DNA of 64,000 nucleotides from an uncultured Christensenella sp. (GTDB taxonomy: Bacteria > Bacillota > Clostridia > Christensenellales > UBA1242), in NCBI GenBank assembly GCA_910584295.1, contig CAJTYR010000005.1, positions 1 to 64,000 on the forward strand, given 5' to 3'. Position 1 is the first letter of the stretch, and the number at the start of each line of letters is the position of its first letter. The position numbers were made by a program, and so were the translations under genes. The notes beneath the pieces are model-generated. The model saw only the letters and a program-made list of their open reading frames with translations, did not search any database and was not told the origin of the DNA. Below are positions 6,069 to 14,737 of the stretch, one piece after another.

Positions 6069-7160
6069 ATGAAAATAATCAAAACGAGTGAGAGTGTGGG
6101 ACTTGGCCACCCGGACAAAACCTGTGATTGCATCGCAGACGCTTTTTTGGATGAAGCGCTAAAACAAGATCCAACAAGTCAAATGGCAGTTGAATGTGCC
6201 ATCAAAAATGACAAACTTTTCATCTATGGAGAAGCAACAACAAAAGCAAAGATGGATTATGACAAAATTGCAAAAGAAATCTTGAAAGATGTTGGTTATC
6301 AAAACGACTTTCAAATAATCAAAGAAATTTCTGTTCAAAGCCCCGACATAAACCAAGCCGTAGTCAAAGAAAAATTATGCGCAAATGACCAAGGAATCAT
6401 TTTTGGATATGCGACAAACGAAACAAAAGAGTTTATGCCTTTGCCAATCTTGGTCGCTCACAAGTTGATGAAAAAATATGATGATTTTCGTCGCACTACA
6501 AATGAATTTTTTGCAGATGCAAAAAGCCAAGTTTCAGTTGCATATGAAAACGACAAACCTCTTTTCTTTGACACAATTCTCCTCAGCATAAGTCACTGTG
6601 AGTCTTGTGAGAACATTCAAGAAAAAATCATGAAAAATGTCATAATCCCTGTGTTGAAAGAATTTCAAGCATTTGTCAAGCGGTCAACAAAGTTCATCAT
6701 CAATCCAAGTGGAAAATTCACAATTTGGGGAAGCTTTGGCGACAGCGGTTGCGTTGGAAGAAAAATTGTCGTTGACACATATGGTGGAATTGGAAAAGTT
6801 GGTGGTGGATGTTTCAGTTCAAAAAATGCCACCAAAGTGGACAGAAGTGGCGCTTACTATGCTCGCTATGTTGCAAAATCGCTGACAGCGAACAATCTTT
6901 GTGACAGATGTGAAATTGAAGTGTCCTATGGCATTGGTCTTGAAAAACCTCTTTCGATAAACATTGATTGCTTCGGCACAGAAAAAGTGACGATGTCAAA
7001 AATCTACGAAATCGTGAAAAAACTTTTTGACTTTTCTCCAGACAACATCATCAGAGAACTCGGTCTTCTTCGTCCAATTTACAAGCAAACTGCTTGTTTT
7101 GGTCACTTTGGCAGAGAAGATTTCCCTTGGGAAAGGATCAAGACGATTTCTATTGATTAA
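6069..7160 (+). CDS. metK: S-adenosylmethionine synthetase, divergent
   Basis: This enzyme makes S-adenosylmethionine from methionine and ATP. Visible motifs are GHPDK (residues 13-17), NDQGIIFGYA, INPSGKF, GRKIVVDTYGG and TKVDRSGAY. The protein has 363 residues, shorter than the usual 380-400. Motifs that are normally near-invariant are altered: GDSGCVGRK in place of GDAGLTGRK, and GGGCFSSKN in place of GGGAFSGKD. The catalytic Lys and Asp residues appear kept. The S box upstream supports true MetK function. An AAGGAGA site precedes the ATG. Confidence 0.92.
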   Translation: MKIIKTSESVGLGHPDKTCDCIADAFLDEALKQDPTSQMAVECAIKNDKLFIYGEATTKAKMDYDKIAKEILKDVGYQNDFQIIKEISVQSPDINQAVVKEKLCANDQGIIFGYATNETKEFMPLPILVAHKLMKKYDDFRRTTNEFFADAKSQVSVAYENDKPLFFDTILLSISHCESCENIQEKIMKNVIIPVLKEFQAFVKRSTKFIINPSGKFTIWGSFGDSGCVGRKIVVDTYGGIGKVGGGCFSSKNATKVDRSGAYYARYVAKSLTANNLCDRCEIEVSYGIGLEKPLSINIDCFGTEKVTMSKIYEIVKKLFDFSPDNIIRELGLLRPIYKQTACFGHFGREDFPWERIKTISID

Positions 7161-7182
7161 ATTGCTCAGATGCCATGTGAAA

Positions 7183-7214
7183 AGAAAAGAAGAAGCAGAT
7201 GCTTCTTCTTTTCT
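7183..7214. terminator. Bidirectional terminator between metK and the acetyltransferase gene
   Basis: A 14-bp perfect stem (7183-7196 and 7201-7214) with an AGAT loop has purine-rich and pyrimidine-rich arms suited to ending converging transcripts. The opposing gene's stop codon lies inside its right arm. Confidence 0.8.
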
Positions 7215-7681
7215 TATATATCTTTTTCCATTATTCTCTTTAAAGTGTAAAAACCATTTTTTTCATAAAACTTCATTGCACTTTGATTAAACTCCCAAAC
7301 ATTTAACTCCAATTTTGAAAAGCTTTGGGATTTTAATTCCTTTTCAATTGCTTTCAAAAATTCGCCACCAATGCCCTTAGCCCTCTCACTTTTTGTTACG
7401 CCAAAATCGGACAAATGACACCAGCGTCTTGACTCTTTTGCACCTCTGTCAAATTTTTCTCTTTTCTCAATATGAGCATAACCAATTATCTTCTTGTCCT
7501 TTACATAGAGATAAAATAAAACATTTTCATCACTTAAAACAGTCTTCAAAAATTCAATTTCTTTATCTTCATCCCAAACAACCTTAAAAATGTGTGGAAG
7601 AGCATTCACATGCAAATCAAAAACCTCTTTTCTGATTGCATTAATAGCTTTCATATCTTCTCTTTTTGCAAGTCTAACCAT
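7214..7681 (-). CDS. GNAT family N-acetyltransferase
   Basis: A 155-residue GNAT-fold protein. The acetyl-CoA loop is at residues around ERAKGIGGEFLKAIE, preceded by the strand LSDFGVTKS. The C-terminal signature is NQSAMKFYEKNGF, where the Tyr is the usual general acid. The substrate is unknown. The gene lies 11 bp after the MGMT-like gene in the same direction, and an AAGGAGAAAA site precedes the ATG, so it is probably the last gene of an operon that begins upstream. Confidence 0.85.
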   Translation of the reverse strand: MVRLAKREDMKAINAIRKEVFDLHVNALPHIFKVVWDEDKEIEFLKTVLSDENVLFYLYVKDKKIIGYAHIEKREKFDRGAKESRRWCHLSDFGVTKSERAKGIGGEFLKAIEKELKSQSFSKLELNVWEFNQSAMKFYEKNGFYTLKRIMEKDI

Positions 7682-7692
7682 AATTTTTCTCC

Positions 7693-8037
7693 TTACAGCA
7701 TTAAATCGTTTAGCGAATTGCTATCAATTTCAGGGTTCCAAAGATGTTTTTTAAGATCGACGCAACCATTTTTATCAACCTTAACTCCTTCACTCTCAAG
7801 CAGTTCTCTTTGCGCTTTTTCTCCACCAAAAGCAAAACCTGTGCAAATCCTCCCTTCTCGATTGACAACTCTGTGACAAGGGATTGTTGCGGTATCTGGA
7901 TTTGAATGAAGAGCAAACCCCACTATTTGAGAAAATCTTGGTGCATTCAACATTTTTGCAATCTGCCCATATGTTGCAACTTTTCCTTTTGGAATTTCTC
8001 TTACAACTGAATATACTTTTTGGAAAAAACCTTCCAT
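7693..8037 (-). CDS. Methylated-DNA-cysteine methyltransferase, minimal single-domain form
   Basis: A 114-residue protein made only of the DNA-binding and active-site domain of the MGMT/Ogt family, which removes alkyl groups from O6 of guanine by suicidal transfer to a cysteine. The helix-turn-helix region is GKVATYGQIAKMLNAP and the active site is IPCHRVV. Alkyltransferase-like proteins of similar size have Trp or Ala in place of that Cys. Here the Cys is present, so a repair reaction is possible even without the N-terminal domain. The gene ends 11 bp before the acetyltransferase start. Confidence 0.85.
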   Translation of the reverse strand: MEGFFQKVYSVVREIPKGKVATYGQIAKMLNAPRFSQIVGFALHSNPDTATIPCHRVVNREGRICTGFAFGGEKAQRELLESEGVKVDKNGCVDLKKHLWNPEIDSNSLNDLML

Positions 8038-8040
8038 ATA

Positions 8041-10047
8041 TCAGCCTCCAACGACAAGTTTGAAATTTTGTGCATCTGCGAAATGATAATTAAAAATTGT
8101 GAAATAAAGTTGAGTGTAGACCATCTCTTCTTCGCTGTCTGTTAAAATCTCCGCCGCACCATTGACAAGCATTTCATTTTGAATTTTGAAATTTACATCA
8201 TCAACAGCAACACTTCCTGTCAATTTGAAAACAATTTTTTGACCAGCAAAAACAGTGACATTTTTTTCTTCCCCTTTTTCAAGAGTAATCCATGTTTCAG
8301 AATCATTCTCGATCGCCATAAACTCCACTTTTGTCACCCTTTCATCAACAAAATCAAAAGAAACATTGATTTCTTGTTCATAGTTTTTGAAATCAGAAAA
8401 ACTTATTTCTTTATCATTTTCACAATCAAATTCCAATTGCAAGCCAGAAATACCTTTCTTTTCTTCGTCATAAAAAGCTGTTAAAGCATATTTTTCATCC
8501 AATTGCACTGTTTGATTTTCCGTCAAAGTCAAGTCAAGTTTTCCGCCAAGGGCGAAAGTTGTAAACTTTGTTTCATACTTTGGTTCTTCTGGCTTTGGTT
8601 CTTCCGGATTAGGGTTTGGGTCTGGTTTTGGCCCTTCTGGTTTTTCTTCCTCCCCTTTTCCTTCTTCACCTTCTTGTGACATGGTCTCAACTGGAGGAAT
8701 CTCTTCTTCAATCAAAAGGACATCTCCAACCACTACATTGAAATCAAAAAAATCATATTGTGAAACAAAGCATTGTTTTTCATTATCATATTTATAATCC
8801 CAAGCCAAACCCAACTTTTCACCTTTCACAACGACATATCTTTCGCCATCCTTTGGCAAAAGCCCAAGCCTTTCACCTTCCTCATTAAGCAAGTAAATTT
8901 TTGGATCACAAATTGGTGTCTCATTTTGACCTTCAGCAATCTTGACTGAATATGATTCGTCTGCATATGAGATTCCATCAACTCTGATTGTGTACCACAT
9001 CTCCCCATGAATTGAAGTCGAAAATGGTGTGATTTTATCTGGGATTACAAATCTCAAATTGCTGTCGTTTTGTAAATCGCAATCTTGTGCAAGTTCAAGT
9101 TGCAAATCATTTAAGTATACTTTAACCTCATCATAGACAAGAGAAGTCCTAGTGCTACTCTTTGACAATGTGACCTCTCCACTCGTCAAATAGTTAAGAA
9201 CTTCTGGTGCCGTAACTGAATAATTTAAATTTGCTTCTGGCACAACCACAGTATATTGCTCATATGAAAGATCTTTGAAGTCCACAACAATTGTGTAATG
9301 TTTTTCCTTGATGTTTGGAAACTTCACAACTGCAAATCCCGCACTTGTGAAGATGTCATATTCAGCGACATATTCTTTTCCATCATCAGTACGCACTTTG
9401 AAAGGGGTTGAAACTGAATTTCGAAGATCAAAAATGAAATCACCTTTTTCCGGATTTGCAGATCGAATTTTGAAAGAGTTGAAATCGTCTTGCGTAAAAT
9501 ATCTGTTAAGTGTGCTTTCTGGATTTGTTGCAAAAGCATAGAGTTCACAAAATTCTCCGCCAACCTCTATGAATGCATTTTTCATGTTTGCAATTGCTGT
9601 TTCATCAGAAACATTTTCAACCTCAAAATCATAAGTAACCATCATCTCTTTTACGCCAGAAATAGACACATTTATATCTTCATCGACAGAAGGCAATGTG
9701 AAATTTCCATAAACAAAATCTTCACTGTCGAAAGCACAGCTATAGTCTTTGTTTTTGATGATTGACTTGTTTGCCCCATCAACTTTGACAACAAGTTGCG
9801 AAAAATCAACGCCAGCTCGCTTGGCAACAATTTCAACTCTCAAATTTATTCCTTTTTGAAGATTATAGTTGAGACCGCGACCTTCAATAATTTTGTTGTT
9901 CTGCTTAACCACAACATCAACAAGAGGCTCACTTTCTTTTTGAATGGAAAATTTAAGTTTGATCATGTCAGAGCCACAAGCCGAAAGAATTACTCCAATG
10001 GTGAACATCATAACAACCATCGATAAACTAACAAAAAGTTTTTTCAT
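8041..10047 (-). CDS. Large surface lipoprotein of unknown function
   Basis: A 668-residue exported lipoprotein. The signal peptide ends in a lipobox (VILSAC, Cys at about residue 24). The body is acidic and predicted rich in beta strands, consistent with several Ig-like or similar sandwich domains, though no family is recognised. A Pro/Glu/Lys linker (about residues 470-510, with PKPDPNPNPEEPKPEEP) separates the last domain. The gene stops three bases before the MGMT-like gene. An extended -10 promoter (TGCTATACT) is visible upstream near 10070-10080 on the minus strand. Confidence 0.75.
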   Translation of the reverse strand: MKKLFVSLSMVVMMFTIGVILSACGSDMIKLKFSIQKESEPLVDVVVKQNNKIIEGRGLNYNLQKGINLRVEIVAKRAGVDFSQLVVKVDGANKSIIKNKDYSCAFDSEDFVYGNFTLPSVDEDINVSISGVKEMMVTYDFEVENVSDETAIANMKNAFIEVGGEFCELYAFATNPESTLNRYFTQDDFNSFKIRSANPEKGDFIFDLRNSVSTPFKVRTDDGKEYVAEYDIFTSAGFAVVKFPNIKEKHYTIVVDFKDLSYEQYTVVVPEANLNYSVTAPEVLNYLTSGEVTLSKSSTRTSLVYDEVKVYLNDLQLELAQDCDLQNDSNLRFVIPDKITPFSTSIHGEMWYTIRVDGISYADESYSVKIAEGQNETPICDPKIYLLNEEGERLGLLPKDGERYVVVKGEKLGLAWDYKYDNEKQCFVSQYDFFDFNVVVGDVLLIEEEIPPVETMSQEGEEGKGEEEKPEGPKPDPNPNPEEPKPEEPKYETKFTTFALGGKLDLTLTENQTVQLDEKYALTAFYDEEKKGISGLQLEFDCENDKEISFSDFKNYEQEINVSFDFVDERVTKVEFMAIENDSETWITLEKGEEKNVTVFAGQKIVFKLTGSVAVDDVNFKIQNEMLVNGAAEILTDSEEEMVYTQLYFTIFNYHFADAQNFKLVVGG

Positions 10048-10086
10048 GCGTTTTTCTCCTGTCTTTGATAACTATAGTATAGCACA

Positions 10087-10119
10087 AAGAAAAAAAATCT
10101 TCCTAGCAAAAGCAAGGAA
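10087..10119 (-). terminator. Terminator of the Rrf2-type gene
   Basis: On the minus strand the stem TTCCT-x-GC with a TTTT loop (10119-10100) runs into eight or more T (10097-10087). Confidence 0.65.
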
Positions 10120-10187
10120 AAAGAGCAGTTTTGATTTATATAATTTTTTTAAAAATAAAAATGTTTCACTTTACAAAAATAAAAGCT

Positions 10188-10613
10188 TCATTGAGGCTTC
10201 GAAATTTTTCTCTCACAAGTTTGCTCAACCAAATCTTTCAATGTAACACTTTCAAGATAATTGTTTATAAGTTCATTTAGAGTGTTCCACACACCAATTG
10301 TGTCACATTTATCTGCATTTGGACAGACTTCTCCCACAGTGCAAGTGGAAACTTTGATGCTGTCGCCAGTTGCATCCAAAATCGCTTTCACACTTATTTT
10401 CTCTTGTGCTTTGGCAAGTTTATATCCACCATTCGCCCCACGCATACTTTCAACAAGTTTTGCCTTTGACAACATTGCAATGATTTTTTCGAGATATTTA
10501 ATTGAAATTTGTTGTCTTTCCGCAATCTCACTTATTGAAACAAACTCATCACCATTTCTGGCAATGTCAGCCATAATTCTCACCGCATATCTTCCTTTTG
10601 TTGTTATTTCCAC
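10188..10613 (-). CDS. Rrf2/IscR family transcriptional regulator
   Basis: A 141-residue winged-helix regulator. The N-terminus (EITTKGRYAVRIMADIA) and recognition region (SIKYLEKIIAMLSKAKLV, then GANGGYKLAK) are classic Rrf2. Three cysteines in CTVGEVCPNADKC (about residues 93-105) match the spacing used for Fe-S cluster binding in IscR, CymR-like and NsrR-type sensors, so a redox or iron-sulphur signal is likely. No cysteine desulfurase or scaffold gene lies beside it here, so the target genes are unknown. It follows the hydrolase gene by 28 bp. Confidence 0.88.
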   Translation of the reverse strand: MEITTKGRYAVRIMADIARNGDEFVSISEIAERQQISIKYLEKIIAMLSKAKLVESMRGANGGYKLAKAQEKISVKAILDATGDSIKVSTCTVGEVCPNADKCDTIGVWNTLNELINNYLESVTLKDLVEQTCERKISKPQ

Positions 10614-10641
10614 AATTTTTCTCCTATCACATTAAAAAATT

Positions 10642-11538
10642 TTAATTATTAAAAAAATCCACGATATCTTGATAAACTTTTTGATTTTCTTTCTCATTCA
10701 AGATTTCATGTCTCATGAGTGAATAAGTCGTCTGAACAATGTTTCTAAAGCCTGCTTTTTCAAGTGTTTTTCGAGAATTCTCTCTTCCTTTTGCACCTTT
10801 TGTGCAAGGATCATCTTCTCCTGCAAGCAAAAGAACAGGCAAATCTTCTTTAACTTTTTTGTATGCTTCTGTCTTATTTATTTGTCTTACAAGTTCAAAC
10901 AAATCGTTAAATGCCGAGATTGTAAATCCAACTCCACACAAAGGGTCATCTTTATATTTATCCACAGTTTCCTCATTTGCGCAAACCCAGTCAACATCTG
11001 TTCTTGGATTTTTGATATCGTTGTTAAACATCCCTACGCCCAATTTTTCTATGATCTTTGATTTATATTTTGCCCCTTTAAATACTTGAATAAGGTCTGT
11101 CAAAAACACTCCAAAACTTGCACCTGATTGATATGCTGGATACCCACTTAAAATGACTTTGTCATATTCTTGCGAATAAGTTTGAAGAACAACACGAGAA
11201 ATGATTGTCCCCATAGAATGAGCAAAAAGATAGACTGGAAGTCCAGCAAATCGAGTTTTGATGAATTCGCAAATCTGTTTGTGATCAGAAATTAAGAGTT
11301 TGTCTCCATCCTTTCCTGAAAAAAATCCCAATTCTTTCGCATTTTGCCCATGCCCCCTCATATCCGCAGAAACAACCGAATATCCATTTTTGTTTAGGAA
11401 AGAAATAAAATCCTCATATCTTTCTTGATGTTCTTCCATGCCATGAGCAATTTGAACAACCGCTTTTGCTTCCGTCACCGCAAAAATGTGCAAGTTAAGA
11501 TCGTATCCATCTTTTGCTTTCAAATATATTTGTTCCAT
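10642..11538 (-). CDS. Alpha/beta hydrolase, monoacylglycerol-lipase type
   Basis: A 298-residue serine hydrolase of the lysophospholipase/monoglyceride lipase group. Visible features are the HGMEEHQERY oxyanion region (near residue 33), SADMRGHGQN, the nucleophile elbow AHSMGT, the acidic residue in AGEDDPCT and the catalytic His in MRHEIL near the end. No signal peptide, so it is probably cytoplasmic. The ATG at 11538 is chosen because GGAGAAAAC precedes it; an upstream in-frame start lacks a ribosome site. The substrate is not predictable beyond a lipid or ester. Confidence 0.85.
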   Translation of the reverse strand: MEQIYLKAKDGYDLNLHIFAVTEAKAVVQIAHGMEEHQERYEDFISFLNKNGYSVVSADMRGHGQNAKELGFFSGKDGDKLLISDHKQICEFIKTRFAGLPVYLFAHSMGTIISRVVLQTYSQEYDKVILSGYPAYQSGASFGVFLTDLIQVFKGAKYKSKIIEKLGVGMFNNDIKNPRTDVDWVCANEETVDKYKDDPLCGVGFTISAFNDLFELVRQINKTEAYKKVKEDLPVLLLAGEDDPCTKGAKGRENSRKTLEKAGFRNIVQTTYSLMRHEILNEKENQKVYQDIVDFFNN

Positions 11539-11599
11539 GTTTTCTCCAATTATTTCTAAGACCATTTTATATGTTTTGCAATTTAAATGCAAATATTTG

Positions 11600-12097
11600 T
11601 CACAGCAATTTCCTCAGAAAAATATCACTTTCTGTTCCTTTGTCAGTCACTTCTACAAAACCCAGCTTTTTGTGAATGTGAATCGCACTTTCTCTTGATC
11701 TAGGAAAAAAGTTGCAAAGTTCTTTCACTCCATCCTCTTTCGCTTTTTCGCACAGCAAACGAAATCCTTCTTGTGCAAAACCTTGCCCACGAAGTTTTGC
11801 AAGAATCACCACACCAATCAAAAAACAACCGAACCTCTCATCAAAATGATAGTTGACATCTCCGACAGGCTCGCCAGTCTTCTCACTGACAATATAAGCA
11901 TAAAATCTTTTCTCTGGATTCTTCACCCACTTATCAAACCAAGCTTGCCACTTATCAAACGAAAATTCGAAAGGCTCATCACCAAAATTCATAGTGTCCT
12001 TATCAGCATAAAGCACTTGCCTGAACGACAACTCTTCAAATTTTGGGATATGCAAACTTACTTTGCGAGTTCCTTTTTCAACATTTTGCATGACCAA
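11600..12097 (-). CDS. GNAT family N-acetyltransferase (RimJ/RimL-like)
   Basis: A 165-residue GNAT protein of the ribosomal-protein or house-cleaning acetyltransferase type. The fold is marked by PVGDVNYHFD, the acetyl-CoA segment LRGQGFAQEGFRLL, and SAIHIHKKLGFVEV. The start is uncertain: a TTG at 12097 has an AGGAG site eight bases upstream, and an ATG follows at 12091. Either start overlaps the upstream Nudix gene by about 35-40 bp, so translation is probably coupled. Substrate unknown. Confidence 0.8.
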   Translation of the reverse strand: MVMQNVEKGTRKVSLHIPKFEELSFRQVLYADKDTMNFGDEPFEFSFDKWQAWFDKWVKNPEKRFYAYIVSEKTGEPVGDVNYHFDERFGCFLIGVVILAKLRGQGFAQEGFRLLCEKAKEDGVKELCNFFPRSRESAIHIHKKLGFVEVTDKGTESDIFLRKLL

Positions 12098-12585
12098 TCT
12101 TTAAACTCCTTTTGATGTGGGCAAAATTCATCGGAATAAATAAGTTTTTCAAATTCTTTATAAGACAACCATTTGACTTTGCCAACTTTTCCTTCTTCAA
12201 GGACAAACTTGGCTTTGCTTGCATCAATGTCAAGCAAATAAACCTGGGCAAACTCCCAGCCAATGTCAAATTTCCATTCGGTCAAAAAGACAAAATCGTC
12301 TTCTTTTGTGTCAATTCCAAGTTCTTCTTTTGTCTCTCTTACACATGCTTCAATAGGTTTTTCTCCAGCATGAACATGTCCTGCGGAGGGAATGTCATAT
12401 TTGTTTGGAAAGTGCTTTTTTCCAGCATCATGTTTCTGAACTAAAATCCCCCCCCCGAGTTTATCGACAATCCAAATCCAAACAGGCTTGTGCCAAACGC
12501 CGGCATCTTCTCTGTGACAAAAAGATTTGCTTTTCACTCCCAAATATTCCCCATTTTCATTATAAACATCAAACATCTCTTCCAT
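12058..12585 (-). CDS. Nudix hydrolase with an in-frame poly-G tract
   Basis: A 175-residue Nudix hydrolase, a family that cleaves nucleoside-diphosphate-linked compounds. The Nudix box is complete: GHVHAGEKPIEACVRE followed by TKEELGI (about residues 69-91). The N-terminal layout (DVYNENGEYLG, then WHKPVWIWI) resembles the YfcD/isopentenyl-diphosphate isomerase-like group. A run of nine G in the coding strand (12456-12448) encodes Gly-Gly-Gly in KLGGGILV, upstream of the box, so a one-base slip would abolish the enzyme. The gene is embedded in a long minus-strand operon. Confidence 0.85.
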   Translation of the reverse strand: MEEMFDVYNENGEYLGVKSKSFCHREDAGVWHKPVWIWIVDKLGGGILVQKHDAGKKHFPNKYDIPSAGHVHAGEKPIEACVRETKEELGIDTKEDDFVFLTEWKFDIGWEFAQVYLLDIDASKAKFVLEEGKVGKVKWLSYKEFEKLIYSDEFCPHQKEFKDWSCKMLKKELAK

Positions 12586-12600
12586 ATCAGCCCTCCATGT

Positions 12601-13389
12601 TTATTTAATGAGTGATTCCAAAAATTTTGCAGCACCGTCTCTTTGGACATGATCAGCGACCACATCAGCAACATATTTCACCTGCTCCGAGCCGTTTGCC
12701 ATTGCAACACTGATTGCTGTCGCCGAAAACATTGGGGTGTCGTTCATTCCATCTCCCATTGAGATTGCTTTGTCATAACTAACATTTAAATGTTGCAAAA
12801 GTTTTTTGACGCCAATTCCTTTGTCGCAAGAGGCATAGACAAAATCAAGATAGTTCTCTCCGCCATTTTTCCCTTCATTTGGATAGCCTAAATCTTTAAT
12901 TTTAAGCGCCTCAAGTTTGAGTGCAGGTCTGTCATTGTCGGAAAAGCCTGAAAAATAGCCACCAACAATTTTATATTTCCCACAAATTTCATCAAAGGAT
13001 TTGAAAACCTTTTCAACATAATTGGAATCATCCTCTCTTTTTGCTGTCACAAAACGAAAGTCCGCAGCAATGTTGACACATAGTCTTGCACCAAACTTCT
13101 TTGCAATTCTCCAAAGTTTTTCCATTGTCTCTTTTGGAATGTCTGCAGAAAAAATGGTCTTTCTTTTCAAGGTATCAAAAACCTCACCTCCATTGGCATT
13201 GATGATATATCTACTTCCGCCATATTCTTTTGCAAACTCTTCTGCTTTTTGTCTGTTGCGACCTGTTGTCATAACAAAAAGGTTTCCAGCTTCTTGAAAT
13301 TTTTTAATTGCTTCAATCATTCTTGGAGACAATCCTCCATCTTTTGGTCGCAGCGTTCCATCCAAATCACTAAAAACAATGTATTTCAT
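12601..13389 (-). CDS. HAD superfamily Cof-type phosphatase
   Basis: A 262-residue HAD hydrolase of the IIB (Cof) group, which removes phosphate from sugars or cofactors. Motif I is FSDLDGTL (residues 6-13), motif II is MTTGR, the Lys is in the cap/loop region, and motif III/IV is SMGDGMNDTPMF near residue 216. The C-terminal VAMANGSEQVKYVADVV is typical of Cof proteins. Substrate not predictable. An AAGAGGAG-type site precedes the ATG and neighbours are 15-29 bp away, consistent with an operon. Confidence 0.88.
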   Translation of the reverse strand: MKYIVFSDLDGTLRPKDGGLSPRMIEAIKKFQEAGNLFVMTTGRNRQKAEEFAKEYGGSRYIINANGGEVFDTLKRKTIFSADIPKETMEKLWRIAKKFGARLCVNIAADFRFVTAKREDDSNYVEKVFKSFDEICGKYKIVGGYFSGFSDNDRPALKLEALKIKDLGYPNEGKNGGENYLDFVYASCDKGIGVKKLLQHLNVSYDKAISMGDGMNDTPMFSATAISVAMANGSEQVKYVADVVADHVQRDGAAKFLESLIK

Positions 13390-13418
13390 TCTTTCTCCTC
13401 TTCGGCATTATTACCTAA

Positions 13419-14147
13419 TCACAAATCTGAAAAATTGATAAGTTCAACGCCTTCAAACAATCCCTCCGCTTTTGCCTGCCGTAAAATATTTAATTCGTTT
13501 TCTCTTCCCAAGTAACTTGTTACACTTTTTGTTTCCTCATCAACATAGCCACTGTGAGTGCAAAGTTCAATTGTCATATTTGTGTTTTTGTATTTTTCAA
13601 TTATTTCTCTAATCTTCTCCAGATTAACATTTTCAATCGTAAAATCAAAACAAAAAACATCTGGGCTTTTTAAATCTTTTGCATAACCCTCATGTCTTGT
13701 TGGCAATCTTCTCTCTCTTGCAATGTCATTGATTGCCCTGCAAATGATTTTGTTGTCTTGCAAAATGTGGTGAGTGTCAATGTGGTCAAGTTTAAATTTG
13801 CCTTTTCCATACTCTTCCACCTTTTGAATTTGTGCTTTGATTTCTCTGTAAACATCATCATAGGTCAACTCTTTGTTGTCATCAATTTGTTTTCGGTTAT
13901 AACGAAATCCCCCCCCCACTTCAGTGAGATGAGGATTTGGCAAGAGCGGTTTTCCAACCGTCAAATTGGTGTGAAGCCCAACGCAAGTGAGACCATTTTC
14001 GACTGCTTTTTCCACGGCGTATTTTGTCCAAAGCATGTTTGCCATGATGGACGTTGAAGTCAAAACGCCTTCTTTCAGCCCATCCAAAATTCCATCTGTT
14101 ATGCTTTTTGTAAGACCGAAATCGTCAGCATTTATAATTAGTCTCAT
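13419..14147 (-). CDS. ChbG/HpnK (YdjC) family carbohydrate deacetylase with a poly-G tract
   Basis: A 242-residue deacetylase-fold protein. Its start INADDFGL holds the two metal-binding Asp residues. GVLTSTSIMANM, GLHTNLTVGKPL and DHIDTHHI supply the rest of the family pattern, including metal-binding His. ChbG removes acetyl groups from chitooligosaccharides; other members act on other N-acetylated sugars. A run of nine G in the coding strand (13917-13909) encodes most of Gly-Gly-Gly in EVGGGFRY, directly after the HTNLTVG region. A slip there would truncate the enzyme in its first third. Confidence 0.85.
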   Translation of the reverse strand: MRLIINADDFGLTKSITDGILDGLKEGVLTSTSIMANMLWTKYAVEKAVENGLTCVGLHTNLTVGKPLLPNPHLTEVGGGFRYNRKQIDDNKELTYDDVYREIKAQIQKVEEYGKGKFKLDHIDTHHILQDNKIICRAINDIARERRLPTRHEGYAKDLKSPDVFCFDFTIENVNLEKIREIIEKYKNTNMTIELCTHSGYVDEETKSVTSYLGRENELNILRQAKAEGLFEGVELINFSDL

Positions 14148-14160
14148 ATTTTCTCCTCAA

Positions 14161-14727
14161 CTATTTTGTTTTGTTTAAGTCTTTCACAATCTTGTCTGCC
14201 TTATCCAAATATCTAGGCATTGATTCAGGTGGAACAAGTATTTTCGCTTGAGATATTGGCATCCAAACAATCTCTTTACTCTCATCAGATATCTTAAAAT
14301 ATTTTTTATCTACTACAAACACAAATCTTATATCATAATGAAAATGCTCTGGCTCATTTTTCTTTTTGTTTTCTGGGATTGTATGAACATCAATATCAAC
14401 AATCTTCCCTCCCAAATCATCATAATCGGTTATGCCACTTTCTTCCATAACTTCTCTTTTGGCAACATTGAGCGAGTTTTCATCCCCATCACTATGCCCA
14501 CCAAAATGCAACCATTTATCAAGTGCTTTATGGTGATTGAGAAGAACATTCCCATTTCGGTCAACAACCAATGCTCCTGCAACAATATGTCCAGCAAGTC
14601 TTGTCCTACTAAAAATATCTTCTTTGTCTTGCAAAGCCAAAAGATCTTTGAATTTTTTAAGACTATCTGTTTCCCTCTTGTCTGCTGGTTGAAAAGTTTC
14701 CAATGCCTTTCTTAAATTAAATTCCAT
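14161..14727 (-). CDS. Nudix hydrolase
   Basis: A 188-residue Nudix protein. The box GGHSDGDENSLNVAKREV followed by MEESGI (about residues 75-98) is complete. An N-terminal helical extension of about 45 residues precedes the domain strand AGALVVDRNGNVLLNHH. The overall form resembles Nudix proteins annotated as 8-oxo-dGTP-type or ADP-ribose-type, but the substrate cannot be assigned. It lies 10 bp after the upstream gene and 13 bp before the deacetylase gene. Confidence 0.85.
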   Translation of the reverse strand: MEFNLRKALETFQPADKRETDSLKKFKDLLALQDKEDIFSRTRLAGHIVAGALVVDRNGNVLLNHHKALDKWLHFGGHSDGDENSLNVAKREVMEESGITDYDDLGGKIVDIDVHTIPENKKKNEPEHFHYDIRFVFVVDKKYFKISDESKEIVWMPISQAKILVPPESMPRYLDKADKIVKDLNKTK

Positions 14728-14737
14728 TTCATCCTCC

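Noticed and set aside
12448..12456. Poly-G tract as a plain assembly artefact
   Set aside because: Not excluded, but four tracts all keep the reading frame and all encode Gly-Gly-Gly, which errors would not do consistently.
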